Under the pieces are notes generated by a model. It searched no databases. It saw only the letters and a program-made list of their open reading frames with translations, and had not been told where the DNA came from. Both the position numbers and the translations under genes were made by a program. Shown here one piece after another: positions 10,840 to 21,795 of a stretch of 64,000 nucleotides of DNA (positions within the stretch are counted from its first letter, which is position 1; each line of letters opens with the position of its first letter). The DNA is from Cristatella mucedo (taxonomy: Eukaryota > Bryozoa > Phylactolaemata > Cristatellidae): NCBI GenBank assembly GCA_009760855.2, contig WPIO01000091.1, forward strand, positions 184,001-248,000. Direction: 5' to 3'.

Positions 10840-11500
10840 AACTCGATTCTCGAAGCTGCTACTCCAGCACAAGACGTAGACCTGCGAGCGTTCCACGATT
10901 TGCATCACTTATGGGTTGACCGTACGTTGTACCTGGTCAGCCTCTGCTTCCCCTGCATTTCCGTAATGCGGGAGATAACAGAACGCTTTGTTAAATCGTG
11001 CATGCGTTGCCGGTCTGTGGATCCAGCACCAGTGTCTTGGAGCCATGGACATTTGGACGTAGATTCCAACTGGCGCCGTCTGGCTATGGATGTTACTTTC
11101 TTCAACGGGGTCAAGTATCTGACACTTGTCGATAGCCGCCCCAGCAGGTTTGCAATCTGGCGGCGTTTACCCGACGAGAGCGAGACCTCGGTGGTCCGAC
11201 ACTTGGACGAAATATTTAGATAAAAGGTCCCGCCTTGGCAGCTCTTAATGGACAATGCCACCAATTTCCGATCGAATGCTTTTCGCCAGCTTTTTGATCG
11301 TTGAGGGATACAAGCAATGTGTCGCTGTGCCTACCGCTCCTCTGGAAACGGCATATCAGAGTGAAACTACCGAACAATTAAAGAAATGGCAGCCCGGAGT
11401 GGGCGGGACATAATGATGACGGTGTACTGGTACAATATCTCTGCCACCGCCGGATTGGACGCCGGCTCACCGCCTTGCTGTCAGCTTTTCTCGTTTGAAT
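10840..11500 (+). pseudogene. Gypsy integrase remnant
   Basis: Zinc-binding HHCC region: FHDLHHLWVDRTLYLVSLCF at about 10891 and CMRCR at about 11000. The catalytic core follows with MDVTFFNGVKYLTLVDS near 11088 (first Asp) and MDNATNFRSNAF near 11248 (second Asp). The third position appears as GISE-stop-NYRTIKEMAARSG near 11355, so the Glu is retained but the next Arg codon has become TGA. Another stop at 11221 splits the core. The protein would insert the element cDNA; here it cannot be translated through. Confidence 0.82.
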
Positions 11501-11929
11501 GGAAACCTCCAATGGCTCGCGAGCCTCGCACCGTGAGCTCTGACAGAAATGACTAGATTCAGGGTCAGCGGGTTTTCGTAAAAACCCGTGGAGTCCGTTG
11601 CGCCACTTAGTGGCCTCAGGGGACCATTACTGCCCCGGCGGAAGGAGTAGGCATTGAAATTGATGGAATCTGCTGCCACCTAGCGGACATCAGACCAGTA
11701 CCGAACGCCACCGAACTTCTTGACGAACACTCCGATGCTGGCAGTGGTAAATACGGCCAGATCCGACGAGCCCAGCAGACAGCTGAGGCCAAAATTTGGC
11801 CTGAGACCATCGGCATGCTATGAGGACCATGTGCTTACTGCTTAGCCTTCTTGCTACCAAAAAGTGGAGAATGCGCCGTAGATTGATCTCCAGATCAGGC
11901 GGGCATGCTGTTTTGTTTATGTATTCCCC

Positions 11930-12210
11930 AGCCTGTGACAGCACCTAAACGTCGTCATCTGCCAGTACTAGGCTGGGCGGACCTCCCGACCACCTGCTAG
12001 CCAATTGGAGTGCAGCTAGGCCTTAGCAACAACGCCAACGAATCAGAGCGCAGCGTTCTGGTACTGCAGACGGCAGAAGCGGATGAACGTCTGCTGGAGG
12101 GCAGTGACGCTTCCGCCGGCTCGGCGCGTGGTGGAATAAACTGGTGGTGTTGCTCGTCGGCTGGTGTTTTGTGCAGTGCACGACGGCAATCGATCCACAC
12201 ACATTAAGCA
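11930..12210 (+). repeat. Probable 3' LTR of the Gypsy element
   Basis: The region after the integrase/C-terminal remnant begins around tgtgacagcacc (11935) and carries an AATAAA at about 12135 in a GC-rich block. It ends near cgatccacacacatt (12206). Position, polyadenylation signal and change of composition at both ends fit a 3' LTR. No second LTR is present in the window to prove it, and the terminal TG..CA boundaries are not certain. Confidence 0.4.
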
Positions 12211-13425
12211 TAAGAGTTTTCTAAGTGCGCTGTAACAAATGTCTATAATGTAGTAATAATATATTTAGGACATTTTGATTTTGGCAATTGTGGAGCGGTC
12301 AATTTTTTCTAATCGCCAACTACATGCGGGAGTTCCATGGTTCAATGTTCTGTAAGTCACTCGTGTTCTTTGTTAAACTGAAGCATTGTAAGTACTTCAT
12401 ATTCGCATTTGTTTCATCCAAAATGCAGCAGCGGTTTAAATTATTCTAGCCCAGCTTGTAGCCAGCATTTATTATTTAGGCAAAACGGTTTGAATTGCTA
12501 TACCCAAAGACTATAAATCACCCCACTGACATTTATCGATTCACTACATTTAAATGATAGCTTAAGCACGCATGTTTTCAACGGAATTTTCAAAGTCAAC
12601 GAAACTTTCTCACGTGTGCCTATAAATGAAGGCTCTACATGTGTGACCACTAACCATTTAATATCCTTTTAATCTAGCACATGTAAAATGCCAAAGAAAT
12701 ATAGTGCTTGACCTGACTGCAGGGCCTCATATCAAGTGTGGGAGACGAGCAGCAGTGGACACTAATCCCCTACTGCCAGCTGCCATTGCGATTATTAGCT
12801 GCTCTGAATCTTCTACTGCCTTATAACTGGTGCTTTTTAATAATCTAATTGTTAACTTAGTCTAATCGTACATATGAGCATGAATATCTGCCGAGAGCCA
12901 CAATATTTTAGAATATATCATGACAAGAAGTAGCATCTCTCCTAATGAAAATCACTCAATTACAAATGCAAATTCAGACGAAATAACTTACAAACATATA
13001 ATGTTGACGCATACTTTTCAGTACTAATGTTGTTTAGACAAGCGACGACAGTGCGACCGGATTTCGTTTCTTCATTCACACCTGACATATCGTGGCAGTG
13101 TTAGTACTGTACTGTCGGATTAACGCTGACATATCGTCACAGGACACCTACAATGACCACAAAACATTATGGAAATACCAGCATCTACCATTAAATACCA
13201 ATTTGTCGTTGCTCTGATGGCAAGGCGATATACACAATCAAGCACTGCTAGTCATGGTAGAGATAAGATGCGGAAAAGGCTACGCATTTTGTCACTACAA
13301 ACTGACTTATCGAAGGGTCATGTGGCGAGTTAAATTGTGCAAATATTTATCCAACTAACTGCCAGTGTGCACCACTTTGGCTTAATTAGCTTTACTGTAA
13401 ATTTGACGGCTGACCCTGAGAGAAT
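12211..13425. other. Unassigned intergenic DNA
   Basis: AT-rich, unique-looking sequence with no recognisable transposon motif and no convincing open frame. It lies between the Gypsy 3' end and the candidate terminal exon at 13428, so part of it could be intron. I found no other exon with matching splice signals. Confidence 0.4.
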
Positions 13426-13441
13426 ACACAGCAGACTTAGT

Positions 13442-13644
13442 CAATTGTTGACGAAAAAATTGTGAAGGCTTTCGAAACGTTGAATTTATCTATTGACTCA
13501 TCAAAACCGGATGAGTCTATTCACGTTAATGATGAGAACAACGAAGAATATGTTGCTGCGGTATTGAAAGATGTTGACGAGCTTTTTGAGTCTATGAAAA
13601 TGGTGGAAAGTGTGATGGGTGATGATGACTACGCTAACTCTTAA
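13442..13644 (+). CDS. Candidate terminal coding exon, acidic C-terminus
   Basis: An open frame of 67 codons starts after a possible splice acceptor (cagcagacttag, ending 13440) and runs to TAA at 13642-13644. It reads IVDEKIVKAFETLNL at the start and MVESVMGDDDYANS at the end, very acidic, with little low complexity. The product family is not recognised. It is not part of a LINE: the next LINE-A remnant starts at about 13720. Acceptor, terminal stop and protein-like composition suggest a last exon of a host gene whose other exons lie upstream or out of view. The alternative is a chance frame. Confidence 0.28.
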
Positions 13645-13719
13645 GGTGCCGATGCCGGTTTAAAAAGCAGGGTTGAATTTTAGGGTTTTGAATGACTTTA
13701 TGTGCTGGTTACATAAAGC

Positions 13720-13822
13720 GGATGATACTATGCTTGGCGTGGGGGGAGTAGATCCAAGAAATATGCTGGAGCCGAAGAATGAAGTGACCTAAAAGTTAGC
13801 AACAAAACCTGGAAGTTGATTG
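13720..13822 (-). mobile_element. LINE-A remnant
   Basis: About 100 bp of reverse-strand LINE-A (agtagatccaagaaatatgctggagcc..aatgaagtgacctaaaa). It matches the segment just upstream of the LHWLPVKQ-coding region in better copies. It directly precedes a forward-strand copy of the same class. Confidence 0.65.
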
Positions 13823-13829
13823 TTACCTT

Positions 13830-14400
13830 AGAGGTTTGTGTTTGGTGCTGTTCTTTTTACAGGTTTTACTCTTCTTCTCGCCCGTGTGATTGCCAAGCAC
13901 AATTTAGGCTTTCACTTCTATTTGGACGACTTTTAGTTGTACTTTAGCTTCGCTCACTCCCAGCCCTCCAGCTCCAGTCAAATTATTTCAACTTCGGTGC
14001 TGCAGGTGTTGATGACCTTCGTTCTTAGATTGAATTGAGATAAAACCAACGTACTCTTTCTTGGCAAAACAAGTTTGATTCAGAAATTGTAAAAGCTAAC
14101 TCAACTAAAAGTCTGAATTATTTCAGCTATACAGCTTTGGTAGTATTCGGGTTGTTTGGACAGGGACACCAGATCTAAATTGGTATATGTAATTGTGACA
14201 TCCGGTTTTGACTTCTGTAGCTCACTGCCTGCTATCCTAAAGGCAGGTGCAATCAGGCGCTTATTCCTTCTGCAAAACTTTGCTGCTAGGCCTGTCTGTC
14301 GTATCGTCCCAGTTGCTACATCACACCTCTTCTCACCGACCTGCACCAGCTATCAATCAAGCAAGGTTTGACTTTAAAGTTTTTATATATGTTTAGCTCC
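13830..14400 (+). mobile_element. LINE-A forward copy with RT catalytic box
   Basis: Forward copy that reaches further 5' than most. Near 13895-13940 it reads ARVIAKHNLGFHFYLDD followed by F-stop-LYF, which is the CR1/L2 reverse transcriptase motif C region. The consensus YADDTQLY is altered to YLDDF-stop-LY. LFLGKTSLIQKL follows near 14060, then the C-terminal tail (SKLVYVIVTSGFDFCSSLP near 14170, LQNFAARPVCR near 14265). It ends near 14400 without the 3' tail, where a reverse-strand piece begins. Confidence 0.7.
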
Positions 14401-14404
14401 GCTC

Positions 14405-14520
14405 ATTTCTTATTCAAGGACAAATCACAGCGACCCACTAATTGCTGTATTGAATATGTGCGTTTTTAAGCTCTTTTTAAATGTGGTCAAGTCAGGGGAT
14501 GCTGCGCCCGCAAGTCAGGT
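14405..14520 (-). mobile_element. LINE-A remnant
   Basis: Short reverse-strand piece (aaggacaaatcacagcgacccactaa..ttttaaatgtggtcaagtcagggg). It matches the 3' untranslated/C-terminal junction of LINE-A. Together with the two preceding pieces it makes a minus-plus-minus arrangement within 800 bp. Confidence 0.7.
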
Positions 14521-17100
14521 GTCTGTTGTTTGAAGTTAAAGCGATACGGCTTACTTGTGGCCGGTCACTCCACTTCGACATCTATGCCACAGGAATAGTT
14601 AAACCTCTATGCAATTTTGGGCAATCTATCTCTCTCCGTAACTTAATAAAGCCACTCAGACTTCGTTCTGGCCATGCAGAATGGTTTTCTATGGTCTACT
14701 AGCAAACTATTAAAAATAAACGTGTAACATTACGCCTTACAAGAACCGCATATCCATCCCGGTACTATGAAACTTCCTGCTTGAGAATTGATTATAAGGG
14801 TTAGTGGCCTAGACGTCTTGATGCTGATAAAGCTGCTGTGTCTTAATCAGCGAGGCTGTAATTGCTATTCCTTAATAAAGCGTGTTAGTAATAAAAATGG
14901 CCACTAACCGATACTGCAGTAATCCACCGCCAATGCCACATTATAGAAATAACAGTGTATTTTACTTGTTTGGCATGCATTTGGCCTTAACGTTTTAGCT
15001 GATTAAAGCTCTAAATCACAGAACTGTTCGTATCTATTACGGCCGCGGCAGGTTACCTATAGCCCTAGCTTGTTGCTTAATATAATTTGCAAGAGATTCG
15101 GATTTATCTCGTACTGCATTATTTGTTACTTTGTTGTTAAGCTACTCGTTGCGTACCAGTGAATGATGGCGCTTCGCTTACAAGTCTTCGGCAGGCATAC
15201 GAGGTTCACGGCTTCAAGAAGTCACCCAGGACTTCTGGAACGGGTAGATTAAATCTGTTATGGTCTCTGTATAGCTTCCTTTTTGCCTAGTGAGCTTTCG
15301 CCCAAGCATTCCTGCCGACGGCTCAATCTGCTACTAGAACTAAATAACTATTAGATGTACTATCTGGGCTCACCGGAGATAATCAAAGTGAACTGCGTCG
15401 TTCACCACAAGTCATTGTGTACCATAGCAGCAGGAATGCTGAACATCATATGTGTTGGGGTAAAGTTAGTGAAGGCAGTGATTGCTAGTCCTCTTTAACT
15501 ACCACTCGTTCAAGAGTGCGTGCGAAGCTATGGAAGCTGATCATGGCAATCTTATTTGCTAAATAGAGGCTCCCTAGCTCAGTATTGGCAACGTCTTCCT
15601 CGCCATCAACCACGTGAACGCTAGCTTAGTCAGCGACAGCTGGCCTCGAGCTGCGACAGCAAATCAAACTCAACCTCCGCGAGTCTCACTTATCGGAACT
15701 ACCTGAGGTAGTATGGGAACTGACCATGGTACGTGTGATAACCTATGACAGCTGCTGTGATGCAACTAACGTGCATTGCAAAATGTGAGCTCTCTCGGGC
15801 CTACCCACCTGTTTTTTCATTAAATCTGATTTTAATAAAATATTGGCAGTCTGGCAACCTCACAGCACTTATTTCCCTCAATATGGGTTTCTGAAAACCC
15901 TTTTCTCGTCTGTTGATACAATTGGATTCTTACAGAAACTTGTGTACCCACGCAGTTAAGTTTTAATCAGGAAAATGCGGGGGAAATAAGGCACTATTCT
16001 AAATGCGTGTATTTTGAAACACTCAACAACAAAAAGGAACGGCCGCAAAAGCGACGGAGCAGCGTCCGACTTGTTTCAGACGCTGGCCAAGGAAACATTT
16101 TTGTAAACGCGGTTACCATGTTATCGTAAACAGTCAATGCTGAGATTATGAGATGATATTTTAACTTAATAATTATATGCGGCTTAGTTATAAGTAAAGA
16201 TAGTTGAAAAAATCTTCGTCTCATTGAACTTCGCAAAATGCCTTTCGAAGTTTTTTAATTGTTAGTTGTCAAATTCATATCTCGTCTAGAGGTTGATGTG
16301 CTTTATTTGTCTGTATAAACATGTTTTGGAATTTCGATAACATCTCCAAGATGGTTGCTAAGACGGATTTGTATACAGAGCATTTTACCAATCTCAGTTG
16401 TAAGTATCCAGCCAGCGTTATATAATAGCTTTGCTGCGTTAAGCCGTCGACCCAGTGCAGCATCAGCCCACTAAGGCATGTTATATTTCGTGTCGCCTGC
16501 TGCAATTAATCGCGCTCGCATAACTTTCCCGCTGAGAGTAATAAAGGAGAGTCTCGTTCACCGCGTACGTGCACCGCTGTGTCTCCGTACGACCCAACAA
16601 GAAAAGCCGCCGCCGAAGCTACAGTTATACAACACCTGCTGAGATGGTGCCCTGCTTTAGCACTGTGCTTTCATCACGGCTTCAAGGAATAAAGTTGCGA
16701 AGTGAAGACTGTTTCTGTACAGCTTCTACGTCAAACTGAGCTTATTGTATGCCATAAGCAGCGCCAGACATGAGTTTATTTTACTTAAGAAATGTCCTCC
16801 AAGTGCAGGTGCAGAGCCTAGGCCATGCTGAGCAGTTATCTATTAGGCATGTCGCACCGGCCGGCCACCGTAAATAGCTGTACAGTGCAAAACTTGAGTG
16901 AGCCACTCTTTCAGTGAACTTAATTATGCAATTACCCCACACTAAAACGTCATTAGCAAATCACCGTAGAAGACTGGAAGAAGCTAGTTCTAATCTCTGC
17001 ACCCGGGCGTATTCAGAAAGCTACGTAGCAGGATCTAGTTGTCGCTGACGCAAGTCGCTAGCGCGGAAGATAAGCAGCGTTGCTAAGCCCTGTCCTACGG
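14521..17100. other. Unassigned intergenic DNA
   Basis: No recognisable transposon protein and no open frame above 85 codons. A GC-rich stretch with an AATAAA at 16545-16640 (taataaaggagagtctcg, then many CGs) could be a solo LTR edge, but the boundaries are not visible. Confidence 0.35.
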
Positions 17101-17130
17101 AACCCACTGCGGTAAATACTTGCATGCGCT

Positions 17131-17319
17131 ATGCGAGAAACCACCAATCGGGGCAGCGTGTTTGATAAGTTTCGTGTGTCTGAGACTGCTGATGCTATCG
17201 AATGCGCTAGGCTCGCCGTGTACGGAATAAAGGAGAACACGCCGCGCGACGCCTTGCAAGCTTCAATCCAAAACCGCCGTCGCCTCGCTGACCGACCAAG
17301 AATAGTAGCACCAGGTTAA
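17131..17319 (+). CDS. Unassigned 62-codon open frame
   Basis: Open frame in a CG-richer block beginning MRETTNRGSVFDKF, including DAIECARLAVYGIKEN, ending at TAA. It is basic and of normal complexity. No family recognised, no clear splice or promoter context, and an opposite-strand frame overlaps it. It is listed only because the composition is protein-like; it may be chance. Confidence 0.12.
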   Translation: MRETTNRGSVFDKFRVSETADAIECARLAVYGIKENTPRDALQASIQNRRRLADRPRIVAPG

Positions 17320-17867
17320 ATCGATTTTGGCTGCGTAGTGATTGGCAGCCGACAAGATGCTGCGAGTAGCGCTAAGTTGCTGCGAATTTCTGCGATAGGC
17401 TGACAGTTGCTGCCAGCGACGTTGTTAATGAATTCGAGAAACGGATGACAGAAATGAGCTGCACGAAAGCCCACCGAGCCGCTGATTCTCGAATTGAGTT
17501 GTCCCTAAACCACGCTCTTTTTAGTGTACCCAAGACGCTTGAGTGCTTGCGCTGGCAAAGTGCGCCTTCTTCCATGCAAGGCCTTATAACTGTCTACTGT
17601 TTACCGGGCTGCGACCATTTGTATGGTCTCAAACTCTCCCGAGTAACAACTACATAGTATTTTTTGCTTTGTGAAGTTACAGACGGACATTCATTACAAT
17701 ATGTCCGCAACTGTTAGTCGGTAATTAGAAATCGACCATATGAAAATACCCAGCTATAAATTGTAGAGTTGTCGAACGAAAAGATATGGCAGTAAGAAAA
17801 ACAGCAACCAATTCGATATCGGCATGCTGTGTATACCTATACAAATACGCTCACTCTCTCTCACTAA

Positions 17868-17914
17868 ATACATATATATATATATTTGTATATTTGTATA
17901 TATATATATATATT

Positions 17915-17968
<54 letters not shown>
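17868..17968. repeat. (AT)n microsatellite
   Basis: About 100 bp of TA dinucleotides with two ttgta interruptions. The Ile/Tyr-rich frames on both strands are artefacts of the repeat. Confidence 0.97.
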
Positions 17969-17969
<1 letters not shown>

Positions 17970-18389
17970 TATACTTTATACTTGAGGATACAAGGACGTG
18001 GCGTGCTTACCGCGAACGCGGAAGCGCACTTGTCGCCATCTGAAGCAATACTGCTTCTATGCAAGAAACTTCTGAATAAGGGTGAATATCTTCATGACCT
18101 CACCTTTCGAAGCTTGATGCTGCCCTCATTGACAGAAATGTTTACCCTGTAGAAGGAATGTAGAAAATATGTCTACCCTGTAGAAAGAACTCGCAAGCTT
18201 TCAAGATCATCAACACTTCATTTGAATTTCTCAATGACGACGCCCTATTTTATTTTAAAATAAATTTGTTCGAGCTGACGGCTTGGGACGTTCTATTGTC
18301 AAAAAATAATTTCACTACTCCCATTGACCACTCAATCCTACGTCAAGTATTTCGGGTCCAGCTCATGAAGCCGATCCATCTGGGCATGC

Positions 18390-18640
18390 CACTTGAGCGA
18401 CTTTAGTAGAGCTGCCAATAGGCACAGAGGACAGCATTGTGGCACTCGGAGATTACCGACTTTACCACCTCGCATTGGTTGAAAACGTGCGGTACTGTCT
18501 CTTCATCTGTGCACCCCTTCCTGCAAGTAGGCTGGTAGGGATGTTCCCACCTCCCACAGAAGGCCTCACAATGAAAGACATCAAGCCCGCTCTCAAAATT
18601 AAGCATCAAGTCTCAAACCACAAGCCTAAACCAGACGAAA
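18390..18640 (-). pseudogene. LINE C-terminal zinc-knuckle fragment (R2/NeSL-like)
   Basis: The minus strand reads PTCRKGCTDEETVPHVFNQC around 18480-18540, a Cys-Cys-His-Cys arrangement of the kind found between reverse transcriptase and endonuclease in site-specific LINEs. ECHNAVLCA and, after a frame change, LKSLKWHAQMDRLHELDP follow. The family uses this knuckle to bind nucleic acid. Only about 80 codons survive, with no RT or endonuclease attached. Another LINE class with a similar C-terminal knuckle is possible. Confidence 0.5.
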
Positions 18641-18644
18641 AGTA

Positions 18645-19120
18645 GGATCTGATGAATACTATGGAGTCATTGGTAGGAGGGATCTAAAAATGAGTGTCTG
18701 AATATTGAAGTCTATGCATCACCTCACTCAAACTCAATACAGGTCAGCTAGAAGTAATGTGAAGTGGCAACTGTGACGCTCATGGCAGATGAGCCTAGCT
18801 GCAGAGTTTTGCAGCAGCTGCTAGTGCCCAATCGCACTCGCCGTTACACCAGCAAGCAATGAGTTACAGAAGCCGAAACGAGATGTAACAAATGCATTGA
18901 CTATTTTAGGCGAGGTATCCTTGTCTATACAAGACCAAATTTTTAGCAATGTTGCGCAGCTGAAAGTAGGCAGACTTGACTATGGAGCTGATGTGGTTGT
19001 CTATTAAAAGGCTACTTTGGGATGTGAGACTTACATTTCGAGCAGATTCAAAGTGAGATTTGTCTGCAAAGCTGATTTAGAACGTTAATGTTTCCAGTTT
19101 TTAAAGACGCTTGGTTTTTA
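18645..19120 (-). mobile_element. LINE-A internal fragment
   Basis: Reverse-strand LINE-A. Recognisable blocks are aagtggcaactgtgacgctca, gcagagttttgcagcagctg, acaaatgcattgactattttagg and tgaaagtaggcagacttgac. It lacks the 3' tail and hairpin, so it is truncated at both ends. It follows directly after the zinc-knuckle fragment. Confidence 0.75.
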
Positions 19121-19256
19121 CTATAAATAGTAAATTAAAACAAAAGCTTAATCAATCAATTCCAGCAAGTTTGCTGCCAGTCAAGTCCGAATGTCATCTG
19201 AATATATAACAGTAGAGGTCGGAAAGGCTACCGGGAGCATCGGGGAACGAAGGACC

Positions 19257-19290
19257 GGAGAGAAAGAGAGAGGGAGAGAGACAGAGACGG
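19257..19290. repeat. GA-rich microsatellite
   Basis: Short purine tract agagaaagagagagggagagagacagagacggggg. A CT tract of opposite polarity lies about 430 bp downstream at 19708. Confidence 0.8.
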
Positions 19291-19494
19291 GGGCTAGCGT
19301 CTGAAAAGTTAGCAAACAGGCTCAAAAGTTTAGCCTAGAGTATGGCCACGTGACCGATGAAGTGAGTCGATGATTGCCAAAGCTTAGGACTGGCGCCCCT
19401 GCAGCAATCCGATGCTGCGAACGCATTCGCTTCTTTTGCATCGTATGGAAAGCTGGCGTAAAGCTACTGATTAAAGCTCATCAAGTGCAACCGC

Positions 19495-19704
19495 TTTTCT
19501 GAAATCGTGCAGCCTTTGCAGGCTGCAGTCGTGCTGAAGCGTGCGAAGCACGGCACACTCGAGCTTCAGACCAGCTCGTGCCCGGGTCAGAAAGCCACGT
19601 GCAGCATCCGCCTGCCGTCGCCGGCCGGGAAGGCAGCTGATTTTGGTCTCGGTGTTTACGAAGCAGCCTGCAGCGGCAAGTGGTATGCCGGTCTCTGCCT
19701 CCCT

Positions 19705-19705
<1 letters not shown>
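19495..19705 (+). other. GC-rich block, open but unassigned
   Basis: Distinctly GC-rich segment open in two forward frames; one reads TLELQTSSCPGQKATCSIRL and later GVYEAACSGKWYAGL. No known family recognised. It ends in the CT microsatellite, and flanking sequence is LINE-A 3' tail. It could be an exon or retroelement untranslated region; evidence is insufficient to choose. Confidence 0.2.

Positions 19706-19707
<2 letters not shown>

Positions 19708-19750
<43 letters not shown>
19708..19750. repeat. (CT)n microsatellite
   Basis: About 40 bp of near-pure CT repeats. The Ser/Leu runs in overlapping frames are artefacts. Confidence 0.95.
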
Positions 19751-19751
<1 letters not shown>

Positions 19752-19766
19752 AATCTCTGTGCATAT

Positions 19767-19925
19767 CACTTCAAACCACGTTGTTCTTGTTGTTTATCAA
19801 GCATGATACCACTCACCATTCAATCGTGGTTGATTGGCATCAAATGTAAAGCACCAAGAAGGATATTGATTTCTCAGCGGGTGCTTCATCGAGTGCATTA
19901 TTACTATTGTTATTGTATAAAGATA
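19767..19925 (+). mobile_element. LINE-A 3' end (tail only)
   Basis: Forward copy of the 3' untranslated region: gttgtttatcaagcatgatacc, accattcaatcgtgg, and the hairpin region caaatgtaaagcaccaagaaggatattgatttctc, ending in attattactattgttattg. It is truncated at the CT microsatellite. Confidence 0.75.
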
Positions 19926-19929
19926 GCTC

Positions 19930-21130
19930 GGCAATGTGTTTGCGGGTATAAAGGAGCTTAAGCAGGTCGGAAAGAATGCAATCTGGTGCGTCGAATCTGA
20001 AGGTAGGCAAACCACTCTATTCCGAGCTGAGAGACTTCAAAGAAATTTGGCAAAGCTTAAGCTTAAGTGGACGAAGCTCGAGCGAGTAAGGCGACGGTTT
20101 TTAGGGCAGTTCGATCCTAAAGCTGCCTGAAATGGCACTATGGTTTATCGCAGAGGCCATTTAGAAGCCCGGCGCCAAAACATACGGTGCAGTGAGGGAT
20201 TCAAGACTCTGAGACAGGCATTGGAGGTGACGTGTGCTATTGGCTACACAACCATTGGTCTACCTCTCGGCCGCTGTTGGACGCCTGTAACCGTGTCTGC
20301 ATTATGGATATAGACAAGATACGCTACGGTATGAGCGCTCGTCATCGCTTGTCGTGTTTCTGCTACTGTCGGGAGACCTTCGTGCATTGGTGCAGCATCC
20401 TCAAGATACTAGAAATGCAACAAGGTTCTGCGTCGTCAGTATTCCTTGTGCGTCGGCCGAGACTAGCACCGTTGCGTGCAGTGTATTTGTCGAATAGTCC
20501 TGACCTGACGTGGAAGCCGCACTCCGCATTCGTAACAAGAGCGAGCGACGCGTTGCCATTCTGGGCTGGCGTCGAAGTTAAGAGAGGAAGGGCCAAGTCA
20601 AAGCTACAGAGAGGGAGGTGATGCAATTTTGAACTGAGCCCAGCAAGAGCACGCGAGTCAGGTTTGTGAGGCAGGGCCGCCATTCAAGCGATCAAGGAGA
20701 TGCCGTTCAGGGCCGAGCGTAGCTGCAGCAGATCGTACATATCGTGAGCACCTTGATTTGAAGTCAATGCGTGAGAGGTGACGCGCTTTCAAACAGCGTA
20801 AAACTAATGGAGGCTGGGCGAAAGTTGAGCTTTAATGGCAGATGAGAGCTAAGCCGAGCGACGCCGAGCCTTTAATAGGGTAGCATAGTTACGGCTAGTC
20901 GCGTGACGCTTAAGCTTGCAGCTAGAAGCATAGAAGACTTAAGCGAAGTTTTTCCGATTGGAGCTCAGCTATAGCGTTCGAGCGAGATTTATGGGACGGG
21001 CCGAAGCTAGAGCACGCTGGGCGGCACCCTTTATTAAGCTGAACGAAGCCAAAGCGAGACAGGCTAAATTTGAGCTTGTGGGCTTAGGCTCAAGCGATCC
21101 TATAAAAACTTCAATCGACTCCTTAGTTAA
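19930..21130. other. Diffuse AAGC/GAGCG degenerate repeat region
   Basis: Holds scattered copies of motifs like gaagctcgagcgag, gaagctagagcacgctggg and gaagccaaagcgagacaggc, as in 5990-6730. Open frames at 20232-20683 (both strands) overlap each other and show no family motif. I read the region as an old dispersed repeat, not a gene. Confidence 0.35.
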
Positions 21131-21234
21131 GTCGTGATGAAATTGTTTTATTTCCGTTTTGTCTTGGCAACCAAGCACAGTAACCGGTCCACAACAGATG
21201 GCTGTGAACGTACCTGCAGGTTAGTTTAAAGTAC

Positions 21235-21795
21235 CGGAGGTTTGACCGCGTGTCTCCTGTGCTAGTAGAGCTCGGGTGGCTGCCGGTGGATCAACGGATA
21301 CAGAGCAAAGTACTTATGCTGACCCACAAGGCCCGCCACGGCTGAACTCCTTAATACCTAGCTGAACTGCTGTGCCGGTTTCAGCCTCCTTGTGCACTCA
21401 GGTCTCGTGTGGACGATAAATTAGCTTTTACATTCCTCCTCACAAATACAATTGGCCACAAAAGCTTTTTCTCTGCCGGTCCTGTGCTGTAGAGCTCTCT
21501 TCCGCGATTCTTACCAAACGACAACTAGTCTCCTGCTGCCGACCATGGCTGATCCTTTTCAGCGGTCCTGAGCTTCCATGCCACTGACTACCTCAACTGC
21601 TCTCGTGACTCTGCTACGCTTCCTACTGGAATATACAAGCCATAGAAACGAGCGTGATATCTGGCTCGGCTCAGGAATTGGGCACTCGTCGCCTTGCTTT
21701 CGTGGCCGCATCACCGGAGCACGCCTGCACGAATCCAGGTGCCTAACCCAGCAAGAGCGGGACTCGTCAAACACCACGACTTAGTCGGTCAACTT
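21235..21795 (+). mobile_element. LINE-B fragment (non-LTR, C-terminal tail)
   Basis: A second LINE family. Across frames it reads LGWLPVDQRIQSKVLMLTHK, YLAELLCRFQPPCALRSRVD and SAGPVLWSSLPRFLPNDN. This is the same position in the protein as LINE-A's LHWLPVKQRIDFK..AWNSLP tail but clearly a different family. It matches 24980-25400 closely at DNA level. Stops and frameshifts throughout. Confidence 0.7.

Larger units (their letters stand above)
8391..12210 (+). mobile_element. Ty3/Gypsy-type LTR retrotransposon, decayed
   Basis: Domains in forward order: gag with CCHC-like knuckle, aspartic protease, reverse transcriptase, RNase H, integrase, then a probable 3' LTR. The order (RT-RNase H before integrase) is that of Ty3/Gypsy. 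The wording of conserved blocks (VLDYRELNHYVSS, YCLMRLGFALN, GQLTGHFPGARWLRPA, MDNATNFRS) reminds me of elements in helminth genomes; that is recall, not a search. The 5' LTR and start of gag are missing, cut at about 8390 by LINE-A. Numerous stops and lost catalytic residues show a dead copy. Confidence 0.88.

Noticed and set aside
16540-16640. Solo LTR edge (AATAAA in a CG-rich stretch)
   Set aside because: No TG..CA boundary, no second copy in the window and no adjacent retroelement sequence.
17786-18152. Tyr/Ile-rich frames over the AT repeat
   Set aside because: Direct translation of (TA)n; both strands open for the same reason.
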